Shown: one piece after another, positions 22,823 through 34,581 of the stretch
Layout of the letters: each line of letters opens with the position of its first letter
Numbering within the stretch: the first letter of the stretch is position 1
Assembly: GCA_024509875.1 (NCBI GenBank)
Contig: JAMPIV010017575.1
Span: 33,501-97,500 of the forward strand
DNA length: 64,000 bases
Direction: 5' to 3'
From: Oreohelix idahoensis
Lineage: Eukaryota > Mollusca > Gastropoda > Stylommatophora > Oreohelicidae
Translations under genes and position numbers: made by a program
The notes under the pieces: model-generated
The model's database searches: none
Told to the model about the DNA's origin: nothing
The model's input: only the letters and a program-made list of their open reading frames with translations

Positions 22823-24823
22823 TGTAGTGGATTTGATGGTATTGTATGGTTGTGATATTACCTAGTGTGATGCATGAGGTCAGCTGTGAAGGCTCCTGAG
22901 ATAAATGTAGCTGTGAATTTACAGAAGGCCCTTCTTGCTACCACTTACGACCTCACACATATCTTTTTTTACTAATGAATGTGGCTACGTTAAAATTCTA
23001 GGGTACTGATATGTAATGTGTTGTGGTAGTTTACATACACACACACAGATATTAAATAAGTCTAATAATATTAATAAAATTTTATAACACACTGAACTAA
23101 CTCAAGCTGTGTAAAATTTTGATAGTAAATTTTCTTTAAGTTTATTTGTTCTTAACCAAGGTTTTATTTTGGTCAGAACATATGAAAGATTTAGAAATTA
23201 TGAATAAAATGCATGAATATATGGCATAATAAATGAAAGGTGTGTACATATGTATTTTTCAAGACTAGTTAATAGTACTACTGTTTATAGTTGTAATTTA
23301 TCTGGGAGAACGATTAATGGATGTGCTGTTGGGGTGACTTCATAATGGTCAAAACTCACATTCTGAAATAAAAACAATTACTGTTCATTAGCTTTTTCTG
23401 CCAGTGGGGTCAGAATCACAGTTCACCTCTGAGCCACTTCTACACTTGACTACACAACAACACCACTTAGGACGGGGTCAGATCTTCTTACCGCACATCC
23501 AAGTTGGTTTCACATAGTATAAGTTCCCCAGGACTACATATTCTGAAATATGTTCATTAGCTTTCTGCCATTGAATAGGATAGGTGATATGTTCCACTGA
23601 TCTCAACACTTGATCCATCCTTCATAATCCTTGCTGGCGTTTATGTATTTTGTTTGTCTCTAGACCCTGAACTGGGGCTGGGGATCTAGAGCGAATCCTT
23701 ACTTGTTGTAAGGGATAGATTTTGATATGGCAGTATCAAATCACTCGAAACATTAAACAATATTAAAATATACAAAGAAATACTTTCAGTCTTACCAGAA
23801 TTATGAATAGAGAACACAGTTATCTGCTAGCAAAACTCAGCTGAGCTGCTGGCTCTAGTATGGCGTCCCTCTAAATATTTCAATTAGCTTTTGGGAAATA
23901 CACCACTGAAGAATTTCTGTGTCTACTACTTGGACAATTTGTGTTGAATGGCAAAAATGCGCGTCTGAGCGCCGATAATATGATTATCTGTGGCCAATCA
24001 CCGCCCTTCCCCTTTTCAAATTCAAACCTCCTTCTGTCTCTACTTGCGTTTTTTACAAAAACACACTTGTTTATATAGTCATTTCCTACACGAATCTGCC
24101 TCTAGTTTAGTTTTTTTAGCCACAACCGTCCACTAATTCCCCTTCTCTTTCATTCTAACTAGATTTTAGCACTTGAGTCTCAAGGCCGCAATTTTTTGAA
24201 AATTAGTGACATTTTTTGTTTCAATGCAGTCGCTCGCTGATATGAACAACACAGTCTTTTGTCCATATCTTCATTATTATCTATCCGTCTGTATAAATGA
24301 AAGCATATTATTTCTCTGCTCAAGATGGGCCATCAGGCCAGCTAGGTTTTATATTCCTAACATTATTATTAAGAAAAAGTTACTTTTCAAGGTTAGTTGT
24401 TTTTTTTAAATATGTTCGAGCATCTTCTGTAATGCGTTTGCCGCTGAATTCAAATAAAGGACTCAGTATCGCAAAAGCGTCCAAGAAATGACTGTTGCGT
24501 ATAAAAGCTAAGGTCCCTTTTGTCCATTTCTTTACCTTGAGTCAACTTGGGGACGTGATTTTTTTTCCTCCCCCCCAATTGCGTCTTTTTAGCCTTGCTA
24601 GTTTCAAGCACGTGTTCAGTCATATTTTTTCCTTTTGATCTCCGTTCTCATCCCGTCTACAAGGGTAAACGTTTTGCCTTCACGTCTAACAAGTTAATTT
24701 CCATGGCGGGTGGTGACCCGCGGCATGGGCGATCATGTCTTCTAGTAGCTTACGCATTATTTTTATCCCTACATTTTATCTTTGGAGATATTTTAACGTT
24801 GTATCACGGTTAATTTTATCACA
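22823..24823 (-). repeat. 3' LTR of the Gmr1-like element (2.0 kb)
   Basis: It begins TGTAGTGG and ends TTATCACA. Relative to the 5' LTR it lacks ~60 bp (after 24029) and has a shorter, strongly diverged block at ~23345-23500, where the 5' LTR has ~400 bp including a 43-bp tandem repeat. The rest is close to identical. Confidence 0.9.
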
Positions 24824-24836
24824 CATCTCCCCACTT
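24824..24836 (-). promoter_or_regulatory. Polypurine tract of the Gmr1-like element
   Basis: The minus strand reads AAGTGGGGAGATG directly before the 3' LTR (TGTGATAAAA). Such a purine run primes plus-strand DNA synthesis. Position and composition fit. Confidence 0.8.
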
Positions 24837-24910
24837 GAAAACATGCCTACGGCAAGTTCCAAAACCAGTGATACACATAGATAAAATTACTCCTCTCGCC
24901 TGCCACTACT

Positions 24911-25460
24911 CTAATTTTGATCACAGGGGTGCCGACTGAGGAAATCTGCACCAACATTCAATTTGCCTGAGATATATTGGATACTAAACTGATAAGGTTG
25001 AAGCAATAAAGACTACCTCAGCAATCTTGCGTTTTCATGCTTAGCCTGAGATAAGAATACGAAGGGCTGATGATCCGTCTGGACCACAAAAGTCCGACCA
25101 TACAGATAGATTTGAAACTTCTTTATTGCCCAGATTAACGCTAAACATTCTTTTTCGCTTGTGGAATATCCTTGTTCCGCCTTATTCAATTTGCGGCTTG
25201 CATAAGTGACTGGGTTCAGTTCCCCATCAGGTGAAGTTGATCTTTGCAACAAAGCCGCCCCGAGTCCTACATTACTTGCATCTGTTCTTACGACAAAGTC
25301 CTGTGTCAAATCAGGCAGTTTGAGAATAGGCTTGCTAGTGAGTTTTTCCTTTAAGTCTTGGAACGCTAATTCACTTTGCGCAGTCCAAATAATTTTATCT
25401 GGAAGTCCCTTGCGAGTCAGATCAGTCAGAGGAGCACAAATAGAGTTAAAATCTTTGATG
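24911..25460 (-). pseudogene. RNase H C-terminal domain of the Gmr1-like pol
   Basis: After a one-base frameshift at ~25462 pol continues as RTDASNVGLGAALLQ (catalytic Asp), SEKECLALIWAIKKF (Glu) and QTDHQPFVFL (Asp): the three acidic residues of retroelement RNase H, which removes the RNA strand. An in-frame TAG near 25008 follows NARLLR. The frame then continues with QYISGKLNVGADFLSRHP, the usual end of Ty3-type pol, to a stop at 24911. Confidence 0.88.
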
Positions 25461-28400
25461 TTATTTTTGATAAAATCCGCATAACGACACGAATGATCGC
25501 ACGTCCTTTTTTGCTTGTGGTCTAGGTGCTCTCTGCAGTTTTTCCAAGTTCTTGGGATCAGGGGTCATGTTACCCTGATATACAGTGTGTCCCAAGAATT
25601 CCAACTCTTTGCATCCAATACAACATTTTGTTGGCCTAGCAGTTAAGTTCGCCTCCCTAAGCCTATTAAATAACATTTTTAGAGCGTCAATGTGTTCTTC
25701 AAATGTCTCTGTGGCGACGAGAATATCATCCATGAAATTCGTGATACATGGGTTATTCAGGGGATCCAACAATTTGCGCATCATCCTTGAAAATACACTC
25801 GGAGCATTTTTCAGTCCGAATGGTAGCATGTTGAATTCATAATGTCCATCCGAAGTGCTAAAAGCCAAATAAGGTCTCACTTCAGGCTTCACTGGAATCT
25901 GGTAATAGCCTTTACTAAGATCCACCTTTGAAAAGTATTTTGCCTTGTTTAATCTGGCAAATAACTGTTTTGTGTCTGGTAATGGATCCACTTGTCCTTC
26001 TGTGACAGCATTCAGTTTCCTGTAATCTATGCACAGTCGGTGTTCCCCAGACGATTTTCTCAACAAAACGACACTGGAGCTAAAAGATGATTCACTGTGT
26101 GAAATAATCCCCTCCTTCAACAAATAATCTATTTCTTCCTTCAATGCCTTCTCCTTCGCGAACGGAATAGAATAGGCTCTCATACAGATTGGGTTTGAGT
26201 CTACCAGTTTCATGTCATACTGTAGCAAATTTGTATGGCCTGGTTTATCTGTTAATACATCTGTATGTTCCTCCAGAACCTGTTGAACTCTCTCCCTCTG
26301 GTTTTTAGTCAGGTGCTTACTGACTTTTACCTGTGCTGCTGTTTCACAAGGATGTAATGGGTATTCATGTGAGGTGAGTGGTTCCTTTTGCATTTGAGTT
26401 GCGATAGCCAAGGTCAGAAAGGGGGTGCTTTCCTGGAGTGGTCTGTCCAGATACTTCTTTAACAGGTTTACATGATAAACTTTCTCCTTCCCCTTTTTGT
26501 CAATTTTATAGTTTGTTCTAGACACCTTCTCTAGAACCGTATATGGACCTTGCCATCCAATTTGTAATTTATTCTGGCTGCCGGGTAGTAGAAGCAGCAC
26601 CTTCTCTCCCACAGCTAGTTCTCTGTCCTTTGCCTTCCTATTAAAATATGCTGCATGTTTCTTCCTGGCTTGTTTCAAATTATCATTTGCCAGTTTCCAT
26701 CCAGCTTTCAAACGAGTGGTCAGTTCGTTCACGTATTGATAAGATGAGGTAACAGTCTCTTCCGCCTTCTCATCTGTCCAGGTCCTTAATAGCGCTTCTG
26801 ATGGACCTTTTATTGGCCTCCCAAATAGCAGAGTTGCGGGAGCCATCCCGGTTGAACTATGTGGTACCTCCGGATACGCAAACAATGCGGCGGGCAGGAA
26901 TTGATCCCACAGATCCGGTTTTTCGTGTGCCAGCTTTCTCAGGATAGAAATGAGAGTCCCATTGAACCTCTCTACCTGGCCGTTCCCTTGCGGATGGTAC
27001 GGACTACAATGAAAGTGTCTGGCTTGAAATAGCTTAAAAACTTCTTCCGTTAGTTTCCCCTTGAACTGAGAGCCATTATCAGTCAAGATTTGATGCGGGA
27101 ATCCTAATCGGGTGAATATTGTAAGTAGTGCCTCTGCTACATGTTTAGAATCAATTGATGGCAGGGCTACCGCCTCTCCCCACATAGAACAAGTGTCTAC
27201 CAGAGTAAGGATGTAACTGTTCCTCCTCTTGGTCCGAGTGAGAGGTCCCACAATATCCACTGCAACCCTCTCAAAAGGTGTTCCCACTATGGGCATTTCC
27301 CCTAGAGTTGCAGGAGCAGTCCAGTGCTTTGGAGCTACCCTTTGACATTCTGGACAGGATTTGACATATCTTTTTATATCCTCCGTTATCCCTGGCCAGA
27401 AGTAATGACAAGCTATACGCTATCCTGTGGCGCTGATCCCCATGTGACCACTGAAGGGAATCGCATGCCCGAGTTCCATCACTTTATCCCTATATGAAGT
27501 GTGAAGAACCAGCTGGTTGTGACCATTTGTTACAGTTCCGGCCTTCCTGTATAATAGTTTATTCTTCATAAAATATTCCCGCTTGCTCGGAGGTGTGTGG
27601 CATTTGGGCAATTTTTTAAAACATGGCTTGAGTGTCCTATCCTCAGCCTGCGCCTTCCTCATCTCCTCTGGATGAGCATTTATAGGTTCACCTTCTTCCT
27701 CCTTCTTCTGTGACCTGGTCTGCACTGTCGCCATGATCACAGGTCTCTCGGGATTCCCCAAGAAGACGTATCTACACCCCAATATCAGAGGGTAGATTGG
27801 TTCATCTATCACTGCTGCTCTGATTTCTCCTTCCACATAGCGAGTTTTCACCGTTATCCTTGCGATGGGAAGTGTCATGAGTGGTATGTCCTTAGTTGCC
27901 CCTTGTATTTCCACTGTTTCTGTGGTATACTGACTTGGGTCCACTAGGCTAGACTTCACAGCTGAATCATAATCCAAACCTGTATCATAAAGGCACCTTA
28001 TGGTGACCCCATTACAAATAACATCCTCACAAACTGGGGGGTGATAAGGTTCCTGCTGTCCATTAGGATTAACCTTTAATCTTTGAGTCCCCGACTTCAT
28101 TGCAGCAATGTTTGAAGGTTTCCTTCTACAAAATTCGGTGTTATGGTTATCTTTCTTGCACCATTTACACCATCTTTTTCCTTGGTTCAACGGTTTTCTT
28201 TCATTGTATTTTTGTTCATTGAACTGTGAGTTTCTGTCTCGATAGTCATTTCTTGGCCGTTCAAAGTTTGTCCTACCTTTATTACCCTGTTCTCTATTTT
28301 CAAATTTATTAAATGGCTGTGGAGCTTTAAAAGTTTCTATGTGCTTCTTTTTAGAGCCACTTACCTCTGCCTGGGCTGCCTGATACCTCTCAGCGACATT

Positions 28401-28493
28401 TAAAACCTCCCCCAACTTCTCTGCACCTTGTTCCATGAGAAATTTTCTCATGTCTGGAGCCATGGACTCTCTCAACCCCATTTTCAGGAGCAT
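25461..28493 (-). pseudogene. gag C-terminus, protease, integrase and reverse transcriptase (one frame, one internal stop)
   Basis: A single reading frame runs from 28493 to 25461 with one in-frame TAG at 27420-27422. In order: gag C-terminus; a CCHC zinc knuckle (CKWCKKDNHNTEFC, residues 109-122); protease (YDTGLD, Asp170; LILGC at 236-240); and an integrase zinc module (LGHAIPFSGHMG...CPEC) broken by the TAG. In the next open stretch from 27296 come the integrase core with Asp14 (AVDIVG), Asp73 (TDNGSQF) and Glu109 (GQVERF), a D-D-35-E spacing; a GPY/F-like module (IGWQGPYTV); then RT with KVDLSKGYY (Asp459) and the catalytic FMDD (Asp523-524). RT sits after integrase, opposite to ordinary Ty3/gypsy. 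gag and pol appear fused in one frame, so no frameshift signal is needed. Confidence 0.93.
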
Positions 28494-28816
28494 GGCCTTG
28501 TAACTCCAGCTCCCATAGTCAATCTTTTATCTTCTGCCTCCCTTTCGGCAGTCAATCTTTTTTCTTCTGCTTCCCTTTGCTGTCGTTTTTCTTCTACCTC
28601 TAATGCTTTAGCCTCTTTGTCAGTCTCAATCTGCAGCCTCTTAAGTTCTCTATCAGCCTCAATTTGTAACCTCTTCTCTTCAGCTACCTTCCTATCTTCC
28701 CGTTCAATATACTTATCACATTCAGCCGTTACATATTGAATTAAAACCTGACCATCCATTCCCATATCCCTTGCCGTTAGCACAGCAGCTGATCTGAACT
28801 TGGCTAGCTCCGCCAT
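28484..28816 (-). pseudogene. gag N-terminus of the Gmr1-like element (coiled coil; core deleted)
   Basis: The frame from ATG 28816 (MAELAKFRSAAVL) becomes a long charged coiled coil of Glu/Lys/Arg heptads (EREDRKVAEEKRLQIEADRE and following). It ends by frameshift near 28490, where the next frame starts abruptly in what looks like the C-terminal part of a SCAN-like capsid. A capsid core of perhaps 150 residues is therefore missing. The ATG at 28816 is chosen over 28861 because the coding character starts there. Confidence 0.7.
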
Positions 28817-29053
28817 ACTTTTTAGACAATATAGCAATGAGCAAGATAAATCTCTAACCACTAAAGTAATTCTAATTACTATGATCTAAAGTAATTCTAA
28901 TTAGCCAGTTAACTAATTAATTACTACTGGCTGTGAAGATTCACCAACTTTTAATTTCACTTTTAATTTTAAGGGACACTTTTAATTTTAACAATTTATT
29001 CCCTTAATTTAATTCTCCCACCAGGAGATCCTAATATTACTGTTAAGCTAATT

Positions 29054-29071
29054 ATCCCGGACGAGCCCCCA
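29054..29071 (-). promoter_or_regulatory. Primer-binding site matching tRNA-Pro
   Basis: The minus strand reads TGGGGGCTCGTCCGGGAT five bases downstream of the 5' LTR. This is the 18-nt complement of the 3' end of tRNA-Pro, the same primer site used by murine leukaemia-type retroviruses (established knowledge). Confidence 0.93.
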
Positions 29072-29076
29072 ATATA

Positions 29077-31474
29077 TGTAGTGGATTTGATGGTATTGTA
29101 TGGTTGTGATATTACCTAGTGTGATGCATGAGGTCAGCTGTGAAGGCACCTGAGATAAATGTAGCTGTGAATTTACAGAAGGCCCTTCTTGCTACCACTT
29201 ACGACCTCACACATATCTTTTTTTTACTAATGAATGTGGCTACGTTAAAATTCTAGGGTACTGATATGTAATGTGGTGTGGTAGTTTACATACACACACA
29301 CACATATATTTAATAAGTCTAATAATATTAATAAAATTTTATAACACACTGAACTAACTCAAGCTGTGTAAAATTTTGATAGTAAATTTTCTTTAAGTTT
29401 ATTTGTTCTGAACCAAGGTTTTATTTTGGTCAGAACATATGAAAGATTTTGAAATTATGAATAAAATTCATGAATATAGGACATAATAAATGAAAGGTGT
29501 GTACATATGTATTTTTCAAGACTAGTTAATATTACTACTGTTTATAGTTGTAATTTATCTGGGAGAACGATTAATGGATGTGCTGTTGGGGTGACTTCAT
29601 CACACCCTGTCTATGGCTACTAAACATTGTCCATTTATTGATGGGAATATAGTTGGTGTGTTAGAAAATAAGTTGGTGAATGTCCAGCAGGCCAGACGCT
29701 CACGTATCTTGACTGAGTAGTTCTGGTGCTGGAATCTGGTGGCCCCACCTCTCCGTGCTTGGGGGCAATATAAGGAGTCTGGTGGCCCCACCTCTCCGTG
29801 CTTGGGGGCAATATAAGGAGTCTGGTGGCCCGACCTCTCCGTGCTTGGGGGCAATTAAAGGCTGCTCTGACAAAAATACCAGACTGCTCTGGTCCACACT
29901 TGTATGTTTCAACATAGCATTTGACACCACTTTGGTGCCAAATAAAAACTCACAGTTCTGAAATAAAAGTATTGGGTCATGTGTCAGAACTCTACCTCCT
30001 GAGCCACTTCTACACATAACACTACACAACAACACCACATAGACGGGGTCAGATCTCTCTGACCATACAGCACATCTTACCAAGTTGGTTTCACATAGTA
30101 TAAGTTCCCCAGGACTACATATTCTGAAATATGTTCATTAGCTTTCTGCCATTGAATAGGATAGGTGATATGTTCCACTGATCTCAACACTTGATCCATC
30201 CTTCATAATCCTTGCTGGCGTTTATGTATTTTGTTTGTCTCTAGACCCTGAACTGGGGCTGGGGATCTAGAGCGAATCCTTACTTGTTGTAAGGGATAGA
30301 TTTTGATATGGCAGTATCAAATCACTCGAAACATTAAACAATATTAAAATATACAAAGAAATACTTTCAGTCTTACCAGAATTATGAATAAAGAACACAG
30401 TTATCTGCTAGCAAAACTCAGCTGAGCTGCTGGCTCTAGTATGGCGTCCCTCTAAATATTTCAATTAGCTTTTGGGAAATACACCACTGAAGAATTTCTG
30501 TGTCTACTACTTGGACAGTTTGTGTTGAATGGCAAAAATGCGCGTCTGAGCGCCGATAATATGATTATCTGTGGCCAATCACCGCCCTTCCCCTTTTCAA
30601 ATTCAAACCTCCTACCAAAAGTCAATTCAGTCATACCTCAGTCAAGTATGTATTATTGTCTGTTGGTCCGTCTGTCTCTACTTGCGTTTTTTACAAAAAC
30701 ACACTTGTTTATATAGGCATTTCCTACACGAATCTGCCTCTAGAGTTATTTTTAGCCACAACCGTCCACTAATTCCCCTTCTCTTTCATTCTAACTAGAT
30801 TTTAGCACTTGAGTCTCAAGGCCGCAATTTTTTGAAAATTAGTGACATTTTTTGTTTCAATGCAGTCGCTCGCTGATATGAACAACACAGTCTTTTGTCC
30901 ATATCTTCATTATTATCTATCCGTCTGTATAAATGAAAGCATATTATTTCTCTGCTCAAGATGGGCCATCAGGCCAGCTAGGTTTTATATTCCTAACATT
31001 ATTATTAAGAAAAAGTTACTTTTCAAGGTTAGTTGTTTTTTTTAAAATGTGTTCGAGCATCTTCTGTAATGCGTTTGCCGCTGAATTCAAATAAAGGACT
31101 CAGTATCGCAAAAGCGTCCAAGAAATGACTGTTGGGTATAATAGCTAAGGTCCCTTTTGTCCATTTCTTTACCTTGTGTCAACTTGGGGACGTGAATTTT
31201 TTTCCTTCTCTCCCCCCCCCCTCCCCCAATTGCGTCTTTTTAGCCTTGCTAGTTTCAAGCACGTGTTCAGTCATATTTTTTCCTTTTGATCTCCGTTCTC
31301 ATCCCGTCTACAAGGGTAAACGTTTTGCCTTCACGTCTTACAAGTTAATTTCCATGGCGGGTGGTGACCCGCGGCATGGGCGATCATGTCTTCTAGTAGC
31401 TTACGCATTATTTTTATCCCTACATTTTATCTTTGGAGATATTTTAACGTTGTATCACGGTTAATTTTATCACA
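29077..31474 (-). repeat. 5' LTR of the Gmr1-like element (2.4 kb)
   Basis: Direct repeat of 22823-24823, flanked outside by CTAGC (31475). It carries a 43-bp tandem repeat (29735-29853), a C-rich tract near 31213, and the 60-bp and ~400-bp segments missing or altered in the 3' LTR. LTRs of this size are large for a Ty3-like element. Confidence 0.9.
29735..29853. repeat. 43-bp tandem repeat in the LTR (about 2.8 units)
   Basis: Units start at 29735, 29778 and 29821 with TCTGGTGGCCC and contain CTCCGTGCTTGGGGGCAAT. The duplicated LTR at 34582-37043 has one unit fewer (from 35227). Open frames across it are by-products of the repeat. Confidence 0.92.
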
Positions 31475-32090
31475 CTAGCAATAGACTTGGTTAAGAGAAC
31501 ATCGAAAGCACACAACAGAAATGGAATCCAGTGGACTCTGACTAAGCAGTTAGATGATCTGAATTTTGCTGATGACTTAGCTCTTCTGTCCCATAACCGT
31601 AATCAGATGCAGGATAAATTGAAAACACTCGATGAGAGGTCACAGCAATTGGGTCTGAAAATACACAGGGAAAAGACAAAGATAATGAGTTAAATGCAGG
31701 TAATGATAACAGGGCTGAACTTGAAGAAGCACCAATACAAGATGTAGAATCGTACACATATCTTGGCAGCAATATAGACAAAGTTGGAGGGACAGACAGC
31801 GATATCAAAATAAGAATACAAAAGGCAAGAGGAGCTTTCATTGCATTGGGAAATATATGGAGATCAAGAGAAATCGGATCCAACACGAAAATAAGAATCT
31901 TCAACTCAAATGTCAAGTCAGTCCTTTTGTATGGCTCGGAGACATGGAGAACAACAAAGACAACAACCAAAAAGCTACAGACTTTCATAAATGGGTGCTT
32001 GCGTAGAATAGAAGGATTAAAATGGTATGACAAGGTTACCAACGTGGAACCGATGTCAAGAACTAGATACATAACATACAAAGAACAATA
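31475..32090 (+). pseudogene. LINE-1 reverse transcriptase, 3' half
   Basis: The continuation of 21511-22822 after the Gmr1-like element: AIDLVKRT, then the catalytic FADD box (LNFADDLALLSHN), GLKIHREKTKIM, SYTYLGSNIDKVGG, FNSNVKSVLLYGSETW and KLQTFINGCLRRIEGLKWYD. One stop (at 31691) and a small frame change interrupt it. It ends where a (CA)n array starts at 32092, so the C-terminus is missing. The same point in another copy (56330-57146) has a 36-bp minisatellite. Confidence 0.9.
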
Positions 32091-32091
<1 letters not shown>

Positions 32092-32126
<35 letters not shown>

Positions 32127-32171
32127 CACACACACGGACACACACACGGACACACACACACACACACACAC

Positions 32172-32202
<31 letters not shown>
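32092..32202. repeat. (CA)n microsatellite with GGACAC interruptions
   Basis: An ~110-bp run of ACACAC interrupted regularly by GG. The Cys/Val-rich open frames on the minus strand are repeat artefacts. Confidence 0.95.
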
Positions 32203-32639
32203 TCCACACTGACAGCACGAAACTCTACATAAAAACACAGATAACAATAATCATTACATACAACAGAAAATATACCGTAGTTTGGATAGATAAACGTTTC
32301 TCATGGATACTTTAGTCTGGATTACTTGAGATTCCGTTGCTATAGTCTGTGTCAACTAAGACCAGGTGACAGCTTTCAAACTGAGAGCCAGACTTAAATA
32401 TCCTCTATTCAATACATGAATAATTGGGCAGTTATGTGTCAATGTATCAGAAACAAACAGTTGAATATGTGTAATAATGACGTCAGTATACATTCGAATA
32501 TAAGCTTTTATTTTTAGCGTTATGTTTACCAAGGGAGGTAATTGTAGGTAAAGTAAGCAGTACACGATAATCACTAAAGGAAAAAAAATAATAGATGTTA
32601 AAATAGTTTATAAACTTTAATATCAAAAGCATGTCAATA
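32203..32639. other. Unannotated sequence
   Basis: No recognisable gene, terminal repeat or RNA between the CA array and the inverted arm. Confidence 0.35.
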
Positions 32640-33434
32640 CCGTTTATAAAATGATAATGGTAAAATAAGTTATGATTTATTCTTCTGGGCTATGTTTTGT
32701 AATCACTTAAATATTGTATATAAATGTGCATGTTATTAAACGTATAAAATATTTATAATTGGACTGGATTATTGTACGAGCAAGAACAAATAAAAAAATA
32801 TTTTCCTGGTAGAGAACTGGACAACCATGTAAGATAAACTGGTATTTAGTCACGAGCACATAGCTTTGACGGTCGGCGGCTAAGGATCAAAGAAGAAGAA
32901 GGCATAGTGATTGAGCGTCACATATTAAAAAATATTTTTAGAATCTAGGAATGTAATTTCGTGATAAAAAAGCTTTGATCACCTGCAATTTTCTTCTCTC
33001 ACCTCTTAAAACATTTTATTCCCATCATCCTACTGCCAGTAACAGTAAATTAATATGAAACAAATATAAAGGTATTTTATCAGGCACTCGCAGGAAATAA
33101 AGAAGTAGAACACCAGACAACAGAAAAACAACAGACATGAGTGGCTTACCCAGGATTTGAACACTGGACCTTCCGTGCGACAACCCCGCCTAGCCATGCA
33201 AGCGAATCACACTATCCGCTCTGCCATCTACGCATCATCAAAAAATGATGTTTCAATGGCAGGTCAATAGTGCGAACCACAATACACGACACCAGAAGTC
33301 CTCCATGGGCAGTTCAGCCTATTAATGACGCAATCACTTCTGTTGTATTTCTATCAAGCAGTATAGGCCGAATCCAACAAGACTCTTAGGACCTTAATAC
33401 TGTGTCCAGTAAATGATAGTAGACTAGAACAGTG
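32640..33434 (-). repeat. Left arm of a large inverted repeat
   Basis: This matches 37044-37842 in reverse complement: a ~410-bp unique part (32640-33043; for example GACGGTCGGCGGCTAAGGATC versus its complement at ~37595) plus most of one satellite monomer. Both arms differ by few bases. The spacer (33435-37043) holds further monomers and the duplicated LTR. Confidence 0.88.
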
Positions 33435-34581
33435 AGAACAGGATAGTGGGTAGGTTTGGTATTGTACAAACATTTATTACAAATAAGGGAGGGAAACCTG
33501 AGGCCTGTAAACAGTAAATTAATATGAAACAAATATAAAGGTATTTTATCAGGCACTCGCAGGAAATAAAGAAGTAGAACACCAGACAACAGAAAAACAA
33601 CAGACATGAGTGGCTTACCCAGGATTTGAACACTGGACCTTCCGTGCGACAACCCCGCCTAGCCATGCAAGCGAATCACACTATCCGCTCTGCCATCTAC
33701 GCATCATCAAAAAATGATGTTTCAATGGCAGGTCAATAGTGCGAACCACAATACACGACACCAGAAGTCCTCCATGGGCAGTTCAGCCTATTAATGACGC
33801 AATCACTTCTGTTGTATTTCTATCAAGCAGTATAGGCCGAATCCAACAAGACCCTTAGGACCTTAATACTGTGTCCAGTAAATGATAGTAGACTAGAACA
33901 GTGAGAACAGGATAGTGGGTAGGTTTGGTATTGTACAAACATTTATTACAAATAAGGGAGGGAAACCTGAGGCCTGTAAACAGTAAATTAATATGAAACA
34001 AATATAAAGGTATTTTATCAGGCACTCGCAGGAAATAAAGAAGTAGAACACCAGACAACAGAAAAACAACAGACATGAGTGGCTTACCCAGGATTTGAAC
34101 ACTGGACCTTCCGTGCGACAACCCCGCCTAGCCATGCAAGCGAATCACACTATCCGCTCTGCCATCTACGCATCATCAAAAATGATGTTTCAATGGCAGG
34201 TCAATAGTGCGAACCACAATACACGACACCAGAAGTCCTCCATGGGCAGTTCAGCCTATTACTGACGCAATCACTTCTGTTGTATTTCTATCAAGCAGTA
34301 TAGGCCGAATCCAACAAGACCCTTAGGACCTTAATACTGTGTCCAGTAAATGATAGTAGACTAGAACAGTGAGAACAGGATAGTGGGTAGGTTTGGTATT
34401 GTACAAACATTTATTACAAATAAGGGAGGGAAACCTGAGGCCTGTAAACAGTAAATTAATATGAAACAAATATAAAGGTATTTTATCAGGCACTCGCAGG
34501 AAATAAAGAAGTAGAACACCAGACAACAGAAAAACAACAGACATGAGTGGCTTACCCAGGATTTGAACACTGGACCTTCCG
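33044..34581 (-). repeat. Satellite array A, 469-bp monomer with tRNA-like segment (about 3.3 copies)
   Basis: Landmarks recur every 468-469 bp (CCTTCCGTGCGACAACCCC near 33170, 33640, 34109). Monomers are nearly identical. Read on the minus strand each holds a tRNA-like segment with box A and box B. The array ends abruptly at 34581 inside a monomer, joined to the duplicated LTR. The repeated 80-88-codon open frames come from the monomer and are not genes. Confidence 0.94.

Larger units (their letters stand above)
22823..31474 (-). mobile_element. Gmr1-like LTR retrotransposon (integrase before RT), nested in LINE-1
   Basis: Direct repeats 22823-24823 and 29077-31474 (both TGTAGTGG...TATCACA) flank gag-PR-IN-RT-RNase H on the minus strand. 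The 5-bp target duplication CTAGC is perfect (22818-22822, 31475-31479). A tRNA-Pro primer-binding site follows the 5' LTR and a polypurine tract precedes the 3' LTR. RT and integrase are Ty3/gypsy-like in sequence, but integrase lies upstream of RT, the order otherwise known from Ty1/copia. Gmr1 elements were described with exactly this arrangement. The copy is inactive: gag has lost its core, pol has two in-frame stops and one frameshift. Confidence 0.92.

Noticed and set aside
31542..32247. Cys/Val-rich minus-strand ORFs
   Set aside because: Read through the CA microsatellite and the antisense of LINE-1.
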